Virus record (IMG/VR): IMGVR_UViG_3300032246_001599
Location: 1 to 35,005 of that record
Direction: 5' to 3' (one strand)
DNA: 35,005 bases
DNA from: a virus
Below the pieces are notes generated by a model, which ran no database searches, was not told the origin of the DNA, and saw only the letters and a list, made by a program, of their open reading frames with translations. The translations under genes and the position numbers were made by a program. Shown here one piece after another: positions 20,022 through 28,913 of this stretch. How positions within the stretch are numbered: position 1 is the first letter of the stretch; each line of letters opens with the position of its first letter.

Positions 20022-21291
20022 GCCCGAGCAGCTACCGCCCGACGGTGATTGGCTCGTATGGCTAATCCTCAGCGGGCGAGGCTGGGGCAAGACCCGCACC
20101 GGCGCAGAATGGCTAGCCGCCCAGGCGGTGAGCCAACCCGGCACGCGCTGGGCCATCGTGGCCGCCACATACGGCGACGCGCGCGATACCTGCGTGGAGG
20201 GCGAGAGCGGGCTGCTCAGTGTCCTAAACCGTTACCGCGTCGTCGGCAACTACAACCGATCAATAGGTGAAGTTACGTTGACCAACGGCTCGCGAATCAA
20301 ACTATTTAGCGCCGACGAGCCCGAACGGTTGCGCGGGCCCCAGCACCACGGCGCCTGGTGCGATGAGCTAGCCGCGTGGCGCTACCCCGAGACCTGGGAC
20401 CAATTGCAGTTCGGCCTACGGCTCGGCACCGCGCCGCGCGTCGTGATCACCACCACCCCCAAGCCGACCCCATTGGTACGCGGGCTCTCGGAGCGCGACG
20501 ACGTGCAGGTGACCAGGGGCTCGACGTTTGATAACGCGCAGAACCTGAGCCCGGCCGCGTTGGCACAATTGCGCGCCCGGTATGAGGGCACCCGGCTCGG
20601 CCGTCAGGAGCTCGAAGGCGAGCTACTAACCGACGTTGAGGGCAGCCTGTGGAACGCCGCCGACATTGACGACCACCGCGTGAGCGAGGCCCCGGAGCTA
20701 GTGCGCATCGTGGTCGCCGTCGACCCCGCCGTGAGCTCGGGCCCCGACAGCGACGAAACCGGCATCGTCGTCGTCGGCAAGGGTTCAGACGGGCACGCGT
20801 ACGTATTGGCCGACCGATCCTGCCGCGACACGCCCTCGGGCTGGGCCCATCGAGCCGTACACGCGTTTGAGGAGTTCGGCGAAATCGGCACCATTGTCGG
20901 CGAGAAGAACCAGGGCGGCGACCTCATTGAGACCACCATTAGATCGGTACGGCCGACGGTGCCGTACAAGGGCATTACCGCGAAGGTCGGCAAGCGGCTC
21001 CGTGCCGAACCGATTGCCGCCCTCTACGAGCAGGGCCGAGTCCACCACGTCGGCACCTACCGAGAGCTCGAAGATCAAATGACCACCTGGCTACCCGATA
21101 GCGGCGTGAGCCCCGACCGGCTCGACGCCCTCGTGCACGCCGTCGCGGAGCTAGGCCTAGCCAAGGGCAGCGCGGCCGACCGGTTCCTCCACGCGCTAGC
21201 GCCACCGTGCCCGTCGTGCGGCGTGCCACAATTGCCAGAGGCAACTACCTGCGCGAATTGCGGCAGGCCGACGACAGGGGAGACCGCGTGA
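19933..21291 (+). CDS. terL: Terminase large subunit (packaging ATPase-nuclease)
   Basis: A 452-residue protein that powers DNA packaging and cuts concatemers. I use TTG 19933: a strong AGGGAGGT precedes it, and no ATG or GTG exists in this frame before the ATPase motifs. Motifs: adenine-binding-like RPEQLPPDGDW, Walker A GRGWGKT (48-54), Walker B WCDE (142-145), coupling motif TTTPKPT (173-179), then an RNase H-like nuclease with VAVDP (Asp264), the GEKNQGGDL loop and SPDRLDALVHAVAEL with a C-terminal acidic residue. The end holds a zinc ribbon, CPSCG and CANCG, about 10 residues apart. The N-terminal 25 residues encoded in the overlap are low-complexity, so a downstream CTG or frameshift from terS cannot be excluded. 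Confidence 0.93.
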   Translation: MPGSSTNQPKPTAGAIATASRFLWERSWARPEQLPPDGDWLVWLILSGRGWGKTRTGAEWLAAQAVSQPGTRWAIVAATYGDARDTCVEGESGLLSVLNRYRVVGNYNRSIGEVTLTNGSRIKLFSADEPERLRGPQHHGAWCDELAAWRYPETWDQLQFGLRLGTAPRVVITTTPKPTPLVRGLSERDDVQVTRGSTFDNAQNLSPAALAQLRARYEGTRLGRQELEGELLTDVEGSLWNAADIDDHRVSEAPELVRIVVAVDPAVSSGPDSDETGIVVVGKGSDGHAYVLADRSCRDTPSGWAHRAVHAFEEFGEIGTIVGEKNQGGDLIETTIRSVRPTVPYKGITAKVGKRLRAEPIAALYEQGRVHHVGTYRELEDQMTTWLPDSGVSPDRLDALVHAVAELGLAKGSAADRFLHALAPPCPSCGVPQLPEATTCANCGRPTTGETA

Positions 21292-21557
21292 AGGTGAGCT
21301 GGACCAACCCGGCATCGGTGACGAGCGCCCTAACCGCCACCCTCGGCAGCGTCGTCGGCATCATCGCCGTCGCGCACCCCGGCTTCAAGTTGCCGACCAG
21401 CGTGGAGGCCAGCCTCGGCGCCGTCGGCTTCATCGTCGCCGGTGCGGCCGGGTTGGCCCATACGTGGCACGTGACCCGCGTACACGTAGCGCATATCACG
21501 AAGCCCGTGGCAGTTGAGGCCGTCGCGCCCGTTGAGCCCGCCGCGCCGACCGCCTAA
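21288..21557 (+). CDS. Small two-helix membrane protein between terminase and portal
   Basis: An 89-residue protein starting at GTG 21288 (GTGA overlap with terL) whose stop shares a base with the portal ATG (TAATG). It has two hydrophobic helices (about residues 14-31 and 42-60), separated by a short loop (PGFKLPTSVE). The C terminus is Val, Ala and Pro rich (VAVEAVAPVEPAAPTA). Size and topology resemble holins, but the location between packaging genes is unlike the lysis cassette at 796-2755. It could be a second holin or a membrane anchor for assembly. Family not recognised. Confidence 0.6.
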   Translation: MKVSWTNPASVTSALTATLGSVVGIIAVAHPGFKLPTSVEASLGAVGFIVAGAAGLAHTWHVTRVHVAHITKPVAVEAVAPVEPAAPTA

Positions 21558-23533
21558 TGGCCCTCCGAGACCGGCTCCGCCGGAAGCCGCAGCCCGACCT
21601 CGCCCGCATCATCGAGGAGGAGGTGGCGAAGGCCCTCTCGTCGACCCCCTACGCCAACAGCGGTGCCAGCGTCGCGAATATCCCCACGGCGGGCGGGCCC
21701 GGTAGCGCCGGTGGCGGCCAGGGGCTCCTCCAGACGCCGACCGTTTCAGCTACGCCCCTACCCCGACCGGCCGACACGTTCGGGGCCCAGCTCGGCCCGG
21801 CGCACCCGCTCCTTCCCGCGCCCATCGACACCCAAGACCCCGACACCGGCCGCGCCATTCCCCGCCGGTGGCAGTACGACGTAGCCTGGAACCTCCAGCT
21901 AAACAGCGACCGCGCGACCCCGTGGAGCGTCCTGAAGGCGTTGGCCGACCAGTGCGACGTAATCCACCGCTGTATTGAGATTCGGATTAGCGAGATGGTC
22001 GGGCTCGACACGAGCTGGACCGTTACCGATTCGGCCGTAATCGAGATTATGAGGCGCGAAGGCGTCAGCCACGCGCGCGCGATGGAGCTAGCGCGCGACG
22101 AGCACGCCGAGGAAATCAGCCGCCTAACCGACTTCTGGCAGAGCCCCTACCCGCACGGAGACCGGCATTGGTCGGAGTGGATTACCGAAGTGCTCTGGCA
22201 GCATTTCGTCCTAGACGCGGTGGCAATCTACCCCAGGCACAACCTCGGCGGCGAGGTGATCGGGCTCGAGGTGATCGACGGCGCCACGATCAAGCCGCTG
22301 CTCGATAACCGCGGAGATACGCCCGCACCCCCGTCGGCCGCGTACCAGCAAATTCTATGGGGATTCCCCCGCGGTGAGTATCAGACCAGCGCGGTCTCGG
22401 ACGGTGACTACTACAGCGGCCCCGGTGAGCATGGGGAATACGCGAACGATCAGCTCGCATATTTCACCCGCAATAAGAGGACGTGGAGCCCGTACGGATA
22501 TTCCACCGTGGAGGAGTGCCTACCGTCGGCGGCGCTGTACCTCGAGCGCCAAACCTGGATGCGCAGCGAATACACCGACGGCACCATGCCCAATACGTTT
22601 ATGTTGACGGATAGCGAGATGAGCCCCGCGCAGCTACCGGACTGGGAGCGGGTGCTCAACGACAACCTCGCCGGGCAGACACAAGAGCGCCGTAAGATTC
22701 GGATGCTCCCCAACGGGTTCAGGCCCGACTACGCGCCCCTCCTCGAGGAGCGGTACAAGAGCGACTACGACGAGCACCTAATCAAGCTCATTGCCGCCAA
22801 GTTCGGAGTGCAGCCGACCCAGCTAGGAATTATCCCGACCACCGGTATCGGCGGCCGCGGCCAGATGGAGGGCGAGCAGGACCAGGCCGAGACCATGAGT
22901 AAGCGCCCGCTCGAGCAATGGCTAGCCTCGATGGTGGAGAGTCTGAGCCGCCGGTTTCTCGGCGCGTCGCGAAACGTCGAGTTTGTGCTACGGGCCCAGG
23001 GCACAACCAACCAGCAGGCCGAGCTCGCCGACGCCCTAAAGAACCAGCTCTACAGCGGGCAGAAGACCCTAAACGCCGTCCAAGCCGAGCTTGGCCAGCC
23101 CCTCTACGAGATGCCCGAGGCCGATGAACCGTTTATCGTCGCCGGGTCGACGGTGACCTTCCTCCGCGGGCTAATGGCAACCGATTCGACCGGCGACACC
23201 GTCGGGCAGATTGGCACCGGCGTCGCCGCCGCGCGCGAAGGCGCCACCCCCGTCGAGCCACCCTCGGAGCCGTCGATTGAGGAGCCGCCCGACGGCATGA
23301 CCGCGGCGCAGGAAACCGAGCTCAAGGTATTTAGGGCCTTCATTGGCAAGCGCCGCCGCACCGGCCGCTGGCGTAATTTCGAGTTTCAGACGTTCGACAC
23401 CGTCACCGCGAAGGCGCTGAACGCCGAGGGCTGCAAGGCCGTTACCGGCGCGGAGCCCAGCGGCGAGGAGGTGCGCAAGGCCAGCCCTTTAGGCGTCGTC
23501 CAATCGTGGACGTACCAGGAGCACAGCGTCTAG
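21557..23533 (+). CDS. Portal protein
   Basis: A 658-residue protein following terL and its small neighbour. The portal core is seen at about residues 95-520: RRWQYDVAWNLQLNSDR, VLKALADQCDVIHRCIEIRISEMVGLDTSW, HFVLDAVAIYPRHNLGGEVIGLEVIDGATIKPLLDNRG, FTRNKRTWSPYGYSTVEECL and LIKLIAAKFGVQPTQLGI. These are recurrent segments of actinobacteriophage portals. A Gly/Pro-rich N-terminal tract (about 30-75) and an acidic, Pro-rich linker (about 565-590) flank it. The last 50 residues (TELKVFRAFIGKRRRTGRWRNFEF) form a basic helix. The portal dodecamer forms the DNA entry vertex. It overlaps the MuF gene by 28 bases. Confidence 0.93.
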   Translation: MALRDRLRRKPQPDLARIIEEEVAKALSSTPYANSGASVANIPTAGGPGSAGGGQGLLQTPTVSATPLPRPADTFGAQLGPAHPLLPAPIDTQDPDTGRAIPRRWQYDVAWNLQLNSDRATPWSVLKALADQCDVIHRCIEIRISEMVGLDTSWTVTDSAVIEIMRREGVSHARAMELARDEHAEEISRLTDFWQSPYPHGDRHWSEWITEVLWQHFVLDAVAIYPRHNLGGEVIGLEVIDGATIKPLLDNRGDTPAPPSAAYQQILWGFPRGEYQTSAVSDGDYYSGPGEHGEYANDQLAYFTRNKRTWSPYGYSTVEECLPSAALYLERQTWMRSEYTDGTMPNTFMLTDSEMSPAQLPDWERVLNDNLAGQTQERRKIRMLPNGFRPDYAPLLEERYKSDYDEHLIKLIAAKFGVQPTQLGIIPTTGIGGRGQMEGEQDQAETMSKRPLEQWLASMVESLSRRFLGASRNVEFVLRAQGTTNQQAELADALKNQLYSGQKTLNAVQAELGQPLYEMPEADEPFIVAGSTVTFLRGLMATDSTGDTVGQIGTGVAAAREGATPVEPPSEPSIEEPPDGMTAAQETELKVFRAFIGKRRRTGRWRNFEFQTFDTVTAKALNAEGCKAVTGAEPSGEEVRKASPLGVVQSWTYQEHSV

Positions 23534-25305
23534 ACGAGATTGCCGCGCACTACGCGCCGCAGCTAGCGGCCGCGGTGAAATCGAGCGTACGCGGCGTTAG
23601 CCACGCGATCAGTAACGCCCTTGCGACGAGTAAGGTGGCAGCGCCCGGCGCCCACGCCGACCCGTCGGGCATTGCCGACGTGTTGAGCCATATTTACGGC
23701 GACGCCTGGGTGGCCGGTGAACGCGTCGCGGCGGAGCAAAGCGGCCTACCGTTGGCGGGCCAGAGCGCAGTAACCGACCTCACGCGGTCAATCGACTGGG
23801 ACAGCTGGAAGCCGGGCAACCCCGAAGCCGCGCTCAAGGCGGCCGACGGCGGGCTGTTGGAGCTACAGAGAGCAGCCAACGCGACGGCCAAGGACATTAG
23901 CGATACCACCATGGCGCGTATCGGCGACATTATTGCCGCCGGGCTCATTGCCGGTTCGGGGCCCAGCGCCACCGCGGGCGATATCCACGACGCCCTCCTC
24001 GACGACGTCAATGAGTACCTAAGCGACCCCGGCCGCGCGTTCGTCATTGCCAACACCGAGACCGGGCGCGCCATGGTCGCGGCATCGTCGGATCAGTACC
24101 AGGCGCAGGGGTTCAGCGGCTGGGCGTGGATTGCCCACGATGGCGCCTGCGACGATTGCGGAGCTATGGAAGATGAGCAGCCCGACGAGGGCTACACCTT
24201 CGAAGTGGAGCAGCCGCCGCTCCATCCGTCGTGCCGGTGCAGCATCGTCGGCGCCGGGGAATTGACGGTGCCCCAGGACGTGCTTGATCAGATCGACGCC
24301 GGGTTGGCAGAGGCCGCAACCGAGGGCGGTGGCGGTGGCATTGGCAACCTCGTTGGCGACGCGTTGCAGATTGCCGCCGACAATTCACGACAGGCGGAGG
24401 AGGCCGCGCGCGTCTACGAGTCAAAGGCGGCGGCGGCCCGTGACCTCGACCTAATCCGCGCCGATATGACGGTGGAGCTCAACGCCGCGCGCGACCGGGC
24501 CCGGTTGGAGCTAGAGCAATTCGGGCAGAAGCTCGGCAAGCCCCCGCGCGCGGTGCGCAGCGTCAACAGCCTCGGCCAGGTGACCTACAGCCGCGGCGGC
24601 CGCGGAGAGTGGGATTGGTACGACAAGCTCGCGCCAGAGGAGCAGAGTCGGCTCCAGCGGCACGCGTTTGTCGTCGAGGACGGTGGCACCCCCGACCAGA
24701 TGGCCGACACCCTCCACCGCGACGGCTTCATGGCCGGGCGGAGTACCGATGAGGTTATGGAGCATTGGCTCGAGCAGACCCGGATTATGGATATGGTCGA
24801 CACCATCGAGAATAAGGGCAGCCTCCCCAGCGACCGGGCCCGCGCGTTGCAGTTCGGCTGGTTCGACGTGTCCACGCTCACGCCCGAGAGCCCGTACAAC
24901 ATCGAGGAGATATACGCGAAGCGCGACCTCGCCGTGAGCTACCTCTACCAGCTACGGGTAGACACGAACGCGGAGACCACCGCGGCCCGTAGCCTTGTGT
25001 TTGACCTAGTCATGCCGCCCGAGCTCGGTGCGGGCCCGTTGGAGTTGAGCCAAGCCGACTACGTCACCGAGACCTTCCGGCTGTGGGAGGCCGTCGACGA
25101 GATTGCCGCGAAGGACAAGGCGTACGCGGAGGCCAACCCCGGCGCGGAGTTCGGCCGCCGCTACACCGACGCCGAGCGCGCCGACCTAGCGCGCTGGGAA
25201 GTGTTTATGCCTAAGAGCCTAGTGCCCGACCTCGACGACGTGGACCCGTGGCAGCTATGGGACCGTATGCAGGCCGTAGCCAAGCTGGCCGACTACCAAG
25301 GATGA
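23506..25305 (+). CDS. MuF-like minor head protein with a long C-terminal extension
   Basis: A 599-residue protein starting at GTG 23506, 28 bases inside the portal gene. Residues about 125-250 are the phage Mu F / SPP1 gp7 head-morphogenesis domain: TARIGDII-like helix, DALLDDVNEYLSDPGRAFVIANTETGRAM, a GAWDDC-type turn (here CDDC at 215-218) and the closing HPSCRC (240-245). These proteins bind the portal and enter the capsid during assembly. Residues 250-599 have no recognised toxin or enzyme motif; they are helical and acidic (LKAADGG, RDLDLIRADMTVELNAARDRARLELEQ, a repeated ERADLARWE element). MuF tails often carry injected effectors, so the extension deserves attention. (The helix before the Cys turn reads TMARIGDIIAAGL.). 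Confidence 0.85.
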   Translation: MDVPGAQRLDEIAAHYAPQLAAAVKSSVRGVSHAISNALATSKVAAPGAHADPSGIADVLSHIYGDAWVAGERVAAEQSGLPLAGQSAVTDLTRSIDWDSWKPGNPEAALKAADGGLLELQRAANATAKDISDTTMARIGDIIAAGLIAGSGPSATAGDIHDALLDDVNEYLSDPGRAFVIANTETGRAMVAASSDQYQAQGFSGWAWIAHDGACDDCGAMEDEQPDEGYTFEVEQPPLHPSCRCSIVGAGELTVPQDVLDQIDAGLAEAATEGGGGGIGNLVGDALQIAADNSRQAEEAARVYESKAAAARDLDLIRADMTVELNAARDRARLELEQFGQKLGKPPRAVRSVNSLGQVTYSRGGRGEWDWYDKLAPEEQSRLQRHAFVVEDGGTPDQMADTLHRDGFMAGRSTDEVMEHWLEQTRIMDMVDTIENKGSLPSDRARALQFGWFDVSTLTPESPYNIEEIYAKRDLAVSYLYQLRVDTNAETTAARSLVFDLVMPPELGAGPLELSQADYVTETFRLWEAVDEIAAKDKAYAEANPGAEFGRRYTDAERADLARWEVFMPKSLVPDLDDVDPWQLWDRMQAVAKLADYQG

Positions 25306-25309
25306 GCCA

Positions 25310-25507
25310 ATGACCACCGAACCGTTGCGCGTGAAGTTCAGAAAGACACCGGGCAAGTTCGACCCGTCGCGGTTCAGGATCACCCTCGACCGCGCCCTCG
25401 CCACCAAGCGACCAGGGTACGGGGTGCCGGTTGCACCACCTAGACCGCTGGCTGACGTACCATTGGCGCAGAGCCCAAGCGCCCGACCGAAGGACCCGAC
25501 CGCATGA
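25310..25507 (+). CDS. Small basic head-region protein (65 aa)
   Basis: A 65-residue protein four bases after the MuF stop, overlapping the protease start by four bases (ATGA). It is basic at the N terminus (LRVKFRKTPGKFDPSRFRITLDRAL) and Pro-rich at the C terminus (VPVAPPRPLADVPLAQ). No known family. The coupling to protease and MuF genes suggests an assembly role. Confidence 0.5.
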   Translation: MTTEPLRVKFRKTPGKFDPSRFRITLDRALATKRPGYGVPVAPPRPLADVPLAQSPSARPKDPTA

Positions 25508-27153
25508 GCGACACGATCACCTACGCGTACGCCGGAGATATCACCAAGACGTACGACGACGACGGCGACCTCGTGGTGATTGGCAAGGCCACGGGCCCGG
25601 ACTTGGACCTTGACGGACAAATTTGTGACCCGACGTGGCTGAAGTCGGCGATGCCCGCATGGATGAGCTTCGGCGGCAATGTCCGAGAGATGCACCAGCC
25701 AATCGCGGCGGGCGTCGGGCTCGAGCTGTCCGAAGATGGTGACGATTGGCACCTTAAGAGCAAGTGTGTCGACCCGGTGACCCGTACCAAGATCGAGAAA
25801 GAAGTGCTTCGCGGGTACTCCATCGGGATTCAGGGCGCAAAGGTTGTGAAGGACAAGGCAGCCCCCGGCGGCCGCATCGTCGGCGGGACTATTTGCGAGA
25901 TCAGCTACGTCGACCGCCCCTGTAACCCGACCGCCGTTATGGCTATTGCCAAGGGTGCAGGATTGACTCAGGCCGTCGAGGCCGCCGACGCGGAGCGCAC
26001 CTACGTCTACGCCGACGAAGTGGCGAAGGCCGAGAGCCCCGACGACGCGAACGTGGCAGAGTGGCACCCCGAGGACAGCTACAACCCCGACAATTCAGAC
26101 GACGCGATCAACCCCGACCCGCACAACCCATGCCCCAATTGCAACGGGCTCGGCAAGCTGCCCGAGACCGGCCAGACGTGCCCGACGTGCAACGGCACCG
26201 GCACGACGGAGGAGCTCGTCGACAGCACCGTGGCATCGAATCCGAACGCGATGATCCCCGACGAGGAGAAGGGCGCCGAGCCCGAGCTCGAGAAGCGCGA
26301 CTACACCGACGCCGAACGCGCCGATATGGAGGAGAGCGGCCAGGCGATGAGCGGCGGCGGGTTCCCGATTAGGACCGTGGCCGACCTCCGCAACGCCATT
26401 AGCTCGATTGGCCGAGCCAAGGACCCCGCCGCAGCGCGGGCCCATATCGCGCAGCGGGCCCACGCCCTCGGCCGTGACGATATGATCCCCGACGCCTGGA
26501 AGGGTGCCGAGGCCGAGCTCGTGAAGGTGGAGCACGACCCCGCCGCGTTGGCCGCGGTGCGCGTGTCGCTCATTGAGCTGATCAAGGCCGAGCTCGACGA
26601 GATGGTGAAGGGCGAGGAGGACGAGACCCTCGACGTTTCGCACCTGTTGGCCGCGTTGCAAATCTTCCTCGAGTGGTGGGAGCACGAGAGCGACGAGGGC
26701 GAGACTACCGGACCCTTCGACACAACCGAAACAGAGATGGAGGAGGACGCCGAAATGGACCTCGTGACCCTCGGCGTCAGCGCCGACATCGTGAAGGCCG
26801 CCAAGACCGGCGGCGACGACGAGCGCGCAGCATTGCGCGCCGACATTGTGAAGGCCCTTGGCATCGACACGATGCTTGAGGAGCTCACCCTCGCTAAGGC
26901 AGCTATGGCGGAGCAGGTCGCAGACCTGAGTTCAGAGCTGGAGCGTGTAAAGACGATGGCGGCCCCAGGCGGGCCCGCTATCACCCGAACGCAGGCACAG
27001 GCGCACAAGAGCGCCGAGGCCGAGCGGCTCAAGATTGAGGCCCAGCGATACAAGGCCATTGCGGAGCAGGTCACCGACCCCGACCTGAAGCACGGTTACA
27101 TCGCCAAGGCCGTCGAGATGGAGCGCAACGCAGCCTCGCTGCTCAACGGCTAA
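25504..27153 (+). CDS. Capsid maturation protease-scaffold fusion with embedded zinc finger
   Basis: A 549-residue protein. Residues 1-150 form the prohead protease: MHQP with His64 and GYSIG with Ser106 match the His/Ser pair of phage serine proteases of the XkdF/S78 type, followed by ISYVDRPCNPTA. Residues 200-219 hold DnaJ-like knuckles CPNCNGLG and CPTCNGTG. Residues about 255-313 match a DUF6582-like segment frequent in such proteases (FPIRTVADLRNAISSIGRAKDPAAARAHI). Residues about 440-549 are a coiled coil (MLEELTLAKAAMAEQVADL, RLKIEAQRYKAIAEQ) that should act as scaffold and be cleaved away. It is directly upstream of the major capsid gene, as expected. Confidence 0.88.
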   Translation: MSDTITYAYAGDITKTYDDDGDLVVIGKATGPDLDLDGQICDPTWLKSAMPAWMSFGGNVREMHQPIAAGVGLELSEDGDDWHLKSKCVDPVTRTKIEKEVLRGYSIGIQGAKVVKDKAAPGGRIVGGTICEISYVDRPCNPTAVMAIAKGAGLTQAVEAADAERTYVYADEVAKAESPDDANVAEWHPEDSYNPDNSDDAINPDPHNPCPNCNGLGKLPETGQTCPTCNGTGTTEELVDSTVASNPNAMIPDEEKGAEPELEKRDYTDAERADMEESGQAMSGGGFPIRTVADLRNAISSIGRAKDPAAARAHIAQRAHALGRDDMIPDAWKGAEAELVKVEHDPAALAAVRVSLIELIKAELDEMVKGEEDETLDVSHLLAALQIFLEWWEHESDEGETTGPFDTTETEMEEDAEMDLVTLGVSADIVKAAKTGGDDERAALRADIVKALGIDTMLEELTLAKAAMAEQVADLSSELERVKTMAAPGGPAITRTQAQAHKSAEAERLKIEAQRYKAIAEQVTDPDLKHGYIAKAVEMERNAASLLNG

Positions 27154-27194
27154 CCCAAGCCACCCCAACCCAACTACCCAAGGAGATTGCCACC

Positions 27195-28877
27195 ATGGCA
27201 CTCGCAGCCCCCCCCATCGAGGAGATGTTCAGCGGACTCTCCCGTACCGAGCAGGTCGACCGGTTCGAGGCCTTCAAGAGCGCCCTCGCCGCGTGCCACC
27301 GTGACGGATTGGCCAAGGCCGCCAGCGGCGCCACCGGCTTCGTCGCAGGCGTCGGCATGACCAAGTCCCACGCCCCCGCCCCGGCCGACGCCATCGAGTC
27401 GCTCCGTTCGGAGATGACCACGAAGGCCATGGGCCCCGGCGTCGCCGCCGAGGTGCAGAGCGCGCTCGACACCCTCGCCCAGGTGAATAAGGATTGGACG
27501 AACACCACGCCGCTCGGCGGGTCGATCCCCGGCACGTACGGTATGGTGCCGTTCGACCTCGACCCGGCGCTCGCGCTGCTCATCCCCCGCAATTTCACCC
27601 TCCGCAACGCGATCAGCCGCATTGCCGGACAGGGTGAGGCCAAGGAGTTCAGGCGCATTACGGGCGTGTCCAACAGCGGCACCGGCGGCATCGGCCTTCA
27701 GTCCCCGTTCTTCTCCAGCGGCAACGCGTCGGCCGCGTTCGGTGGCGGCGTCGTCAACCTGCAGCGCCCGGCCAAGATCAGCTACGCGGCCGACCGTAAG
27801 GTGATCTCCTACGTTGAGCTCGGCCTGTCGGACGAAGTCAACGCAGGCGCGCAGTACCAGGCCCAGGGATACCAGGACCTTCGGCAGCTCAGCCACACCG
27901 CGCTGCTGTGGGCCCACATGATTGCCGAGGAGCGCGCGCTCCTGGGTGCCCGAGGCAACGCCGGTAACGGAAACGTCGGCTTTGTCGGCAACCTCACGAC
28001 CCCCGTGGTGACCGACTTCACGAAGGCAACGGCGTCGACCGGTGGCACGCTCACCGGAACCCTGTACTTCAAGATCACGTACTCGAGCTCCGCGGGCGAG
28101 ACGGTCGCCACCGCCGAGGGTTCGCAGGCCGTGACCGGTTCGACCGCCACCGTTACGCTCACCGCCCCGGCCGCCCTTCCGGCATCCGTCGTGGCGTGGA
28201 ACGTCTACTCGGGTACGTCCACCGGCGTCTACACCGCTAAGACCACCGTGGTCGGCAACAGCGTCACGATCACCGCGGCCGGGTCGGGTTCCTACACCGT
28301 CCCCGGTTCGGAGGCGTCGGCGTCGGCGAACAGCTACGACGGTCTCCTCGCCACCTACACCGACACCACCCAGTCGGGCTACGTGAAGCGGCTCAACGCG
28401 AACCTGTCGACCAGCGAGCCGGGCGCAGAGTGGCAGGACGCCTTCGCGAGCCTCTACTCAAGCGTGATTGCAGACCCGTCGGAGGTGCTCGTCACGGGCG
28501 CCATCCGTCGCGCCCTGTCGAAGGCCATCCAGCAGTCGGGCACGTCGACCGGTTACCGTCTCAGCTACGAGGCCGGAGTGGACGGCATCGCCCTCGGCTC
28601 CGTCGTGACCGGGCTCGCCAACGAGACCACGGGCTCCATGGTCAACGTGACCGCGCACCCGTACATGCCCGCCGGTGCCAGCATCATTTGGACGAAGCAG
28701 CTGCCCTTCCCGGACAGCGGCGTGAGCGAGACCACCCAGGTCGCCTCGGTCCAGGACATGATGGTCATTGACTGGCCGCAGATCCAGCTCAGCTGGGACG
28801 CGTCCACGTACGCCATTCAGACGATGATCCACCGGGCCCCGGCCTGGTCGGGAGCCATTACCGGTATCACCGGCTGA
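27195..28877 (+). CDS. Major capsid protein (HK97 fold) with Ig/FN3-like insertion
   Basis: A 560-residue protein behind AAGGAG (27180-27185). Residues 1-100 resemble a helical delta or scaffold domain to be removed or retained (RTEQVDRFEAFKSALAAC, AIESLRSEMTTKA). The HK97 core runs from about 105: VPFDLDPALALLIPRNFTLRNAISRI, the E-loop and spine region, then LLGARGNAGN. A beta-rich module (about 268-380: YFKITYSSSAGETVATAEG, VVAWNVYSGTSTGVYTAKT, SYTVPGSEAS) interrupts it and looks like an FN3/Ig domain. The core resumes at YDGLLATYTD and ends with a strongly conserved HPYMPAGASIIWT-type strand. Codons differ from most neighbours (no CTA Leu by my reading), as in a highly expressed gene. Confidence 0.92.
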   Translation: MALAAPPIEEMFSGLSRTEQVDRFEAFKSALAACHRDGLAKAASGATGFVAGVGMTKSHAPAPADAIESLRSEMTTKAMGPGVAAEVQSALDTLAQVNKDWTNTTPLGGSIPGTYGMVPFDLDPALALLIPRNFTLRNAISRIAGQGEAKEFRRITGVSNSGTGGIGLQSPFFSSGNASAAFGGGVVNLQRPAKISYAADRKVISYVELGLSDEVNAGAQYQAQGYQDLRQLSHTALLWAHMIAEERALLGARGNAGNGNVGFVGNLTTPVVTDFTKATASTGGTLTGTLYFKITYSSSAGETVATAEGSQAVTGSTATVTLTAPAALPASVVAWNVYSGTSTGVYTAKTTVVGNSVTITAAGSGSYTVPGSEASASANSYDGLLATYTDTTQSGYVKRLNANLSTSEPGAEWQDAFASLYSSVIADPSEVLVTGAIRRALSKAIQQSGTSTGYRLSYEAGVDGIALGSVVTGLANETTGSMVNVTAHPYMPAGASIIWTKQLPFPDSGVSETTQVASVQDMMVIDWPQIQLSWDASTYAIQTMIHRAPAWSGAITGITG

Positions 28878-28913
28878 ACCGGCTAAGTCAGCCATCCACC
28901 GCTGCGCCAAGAT

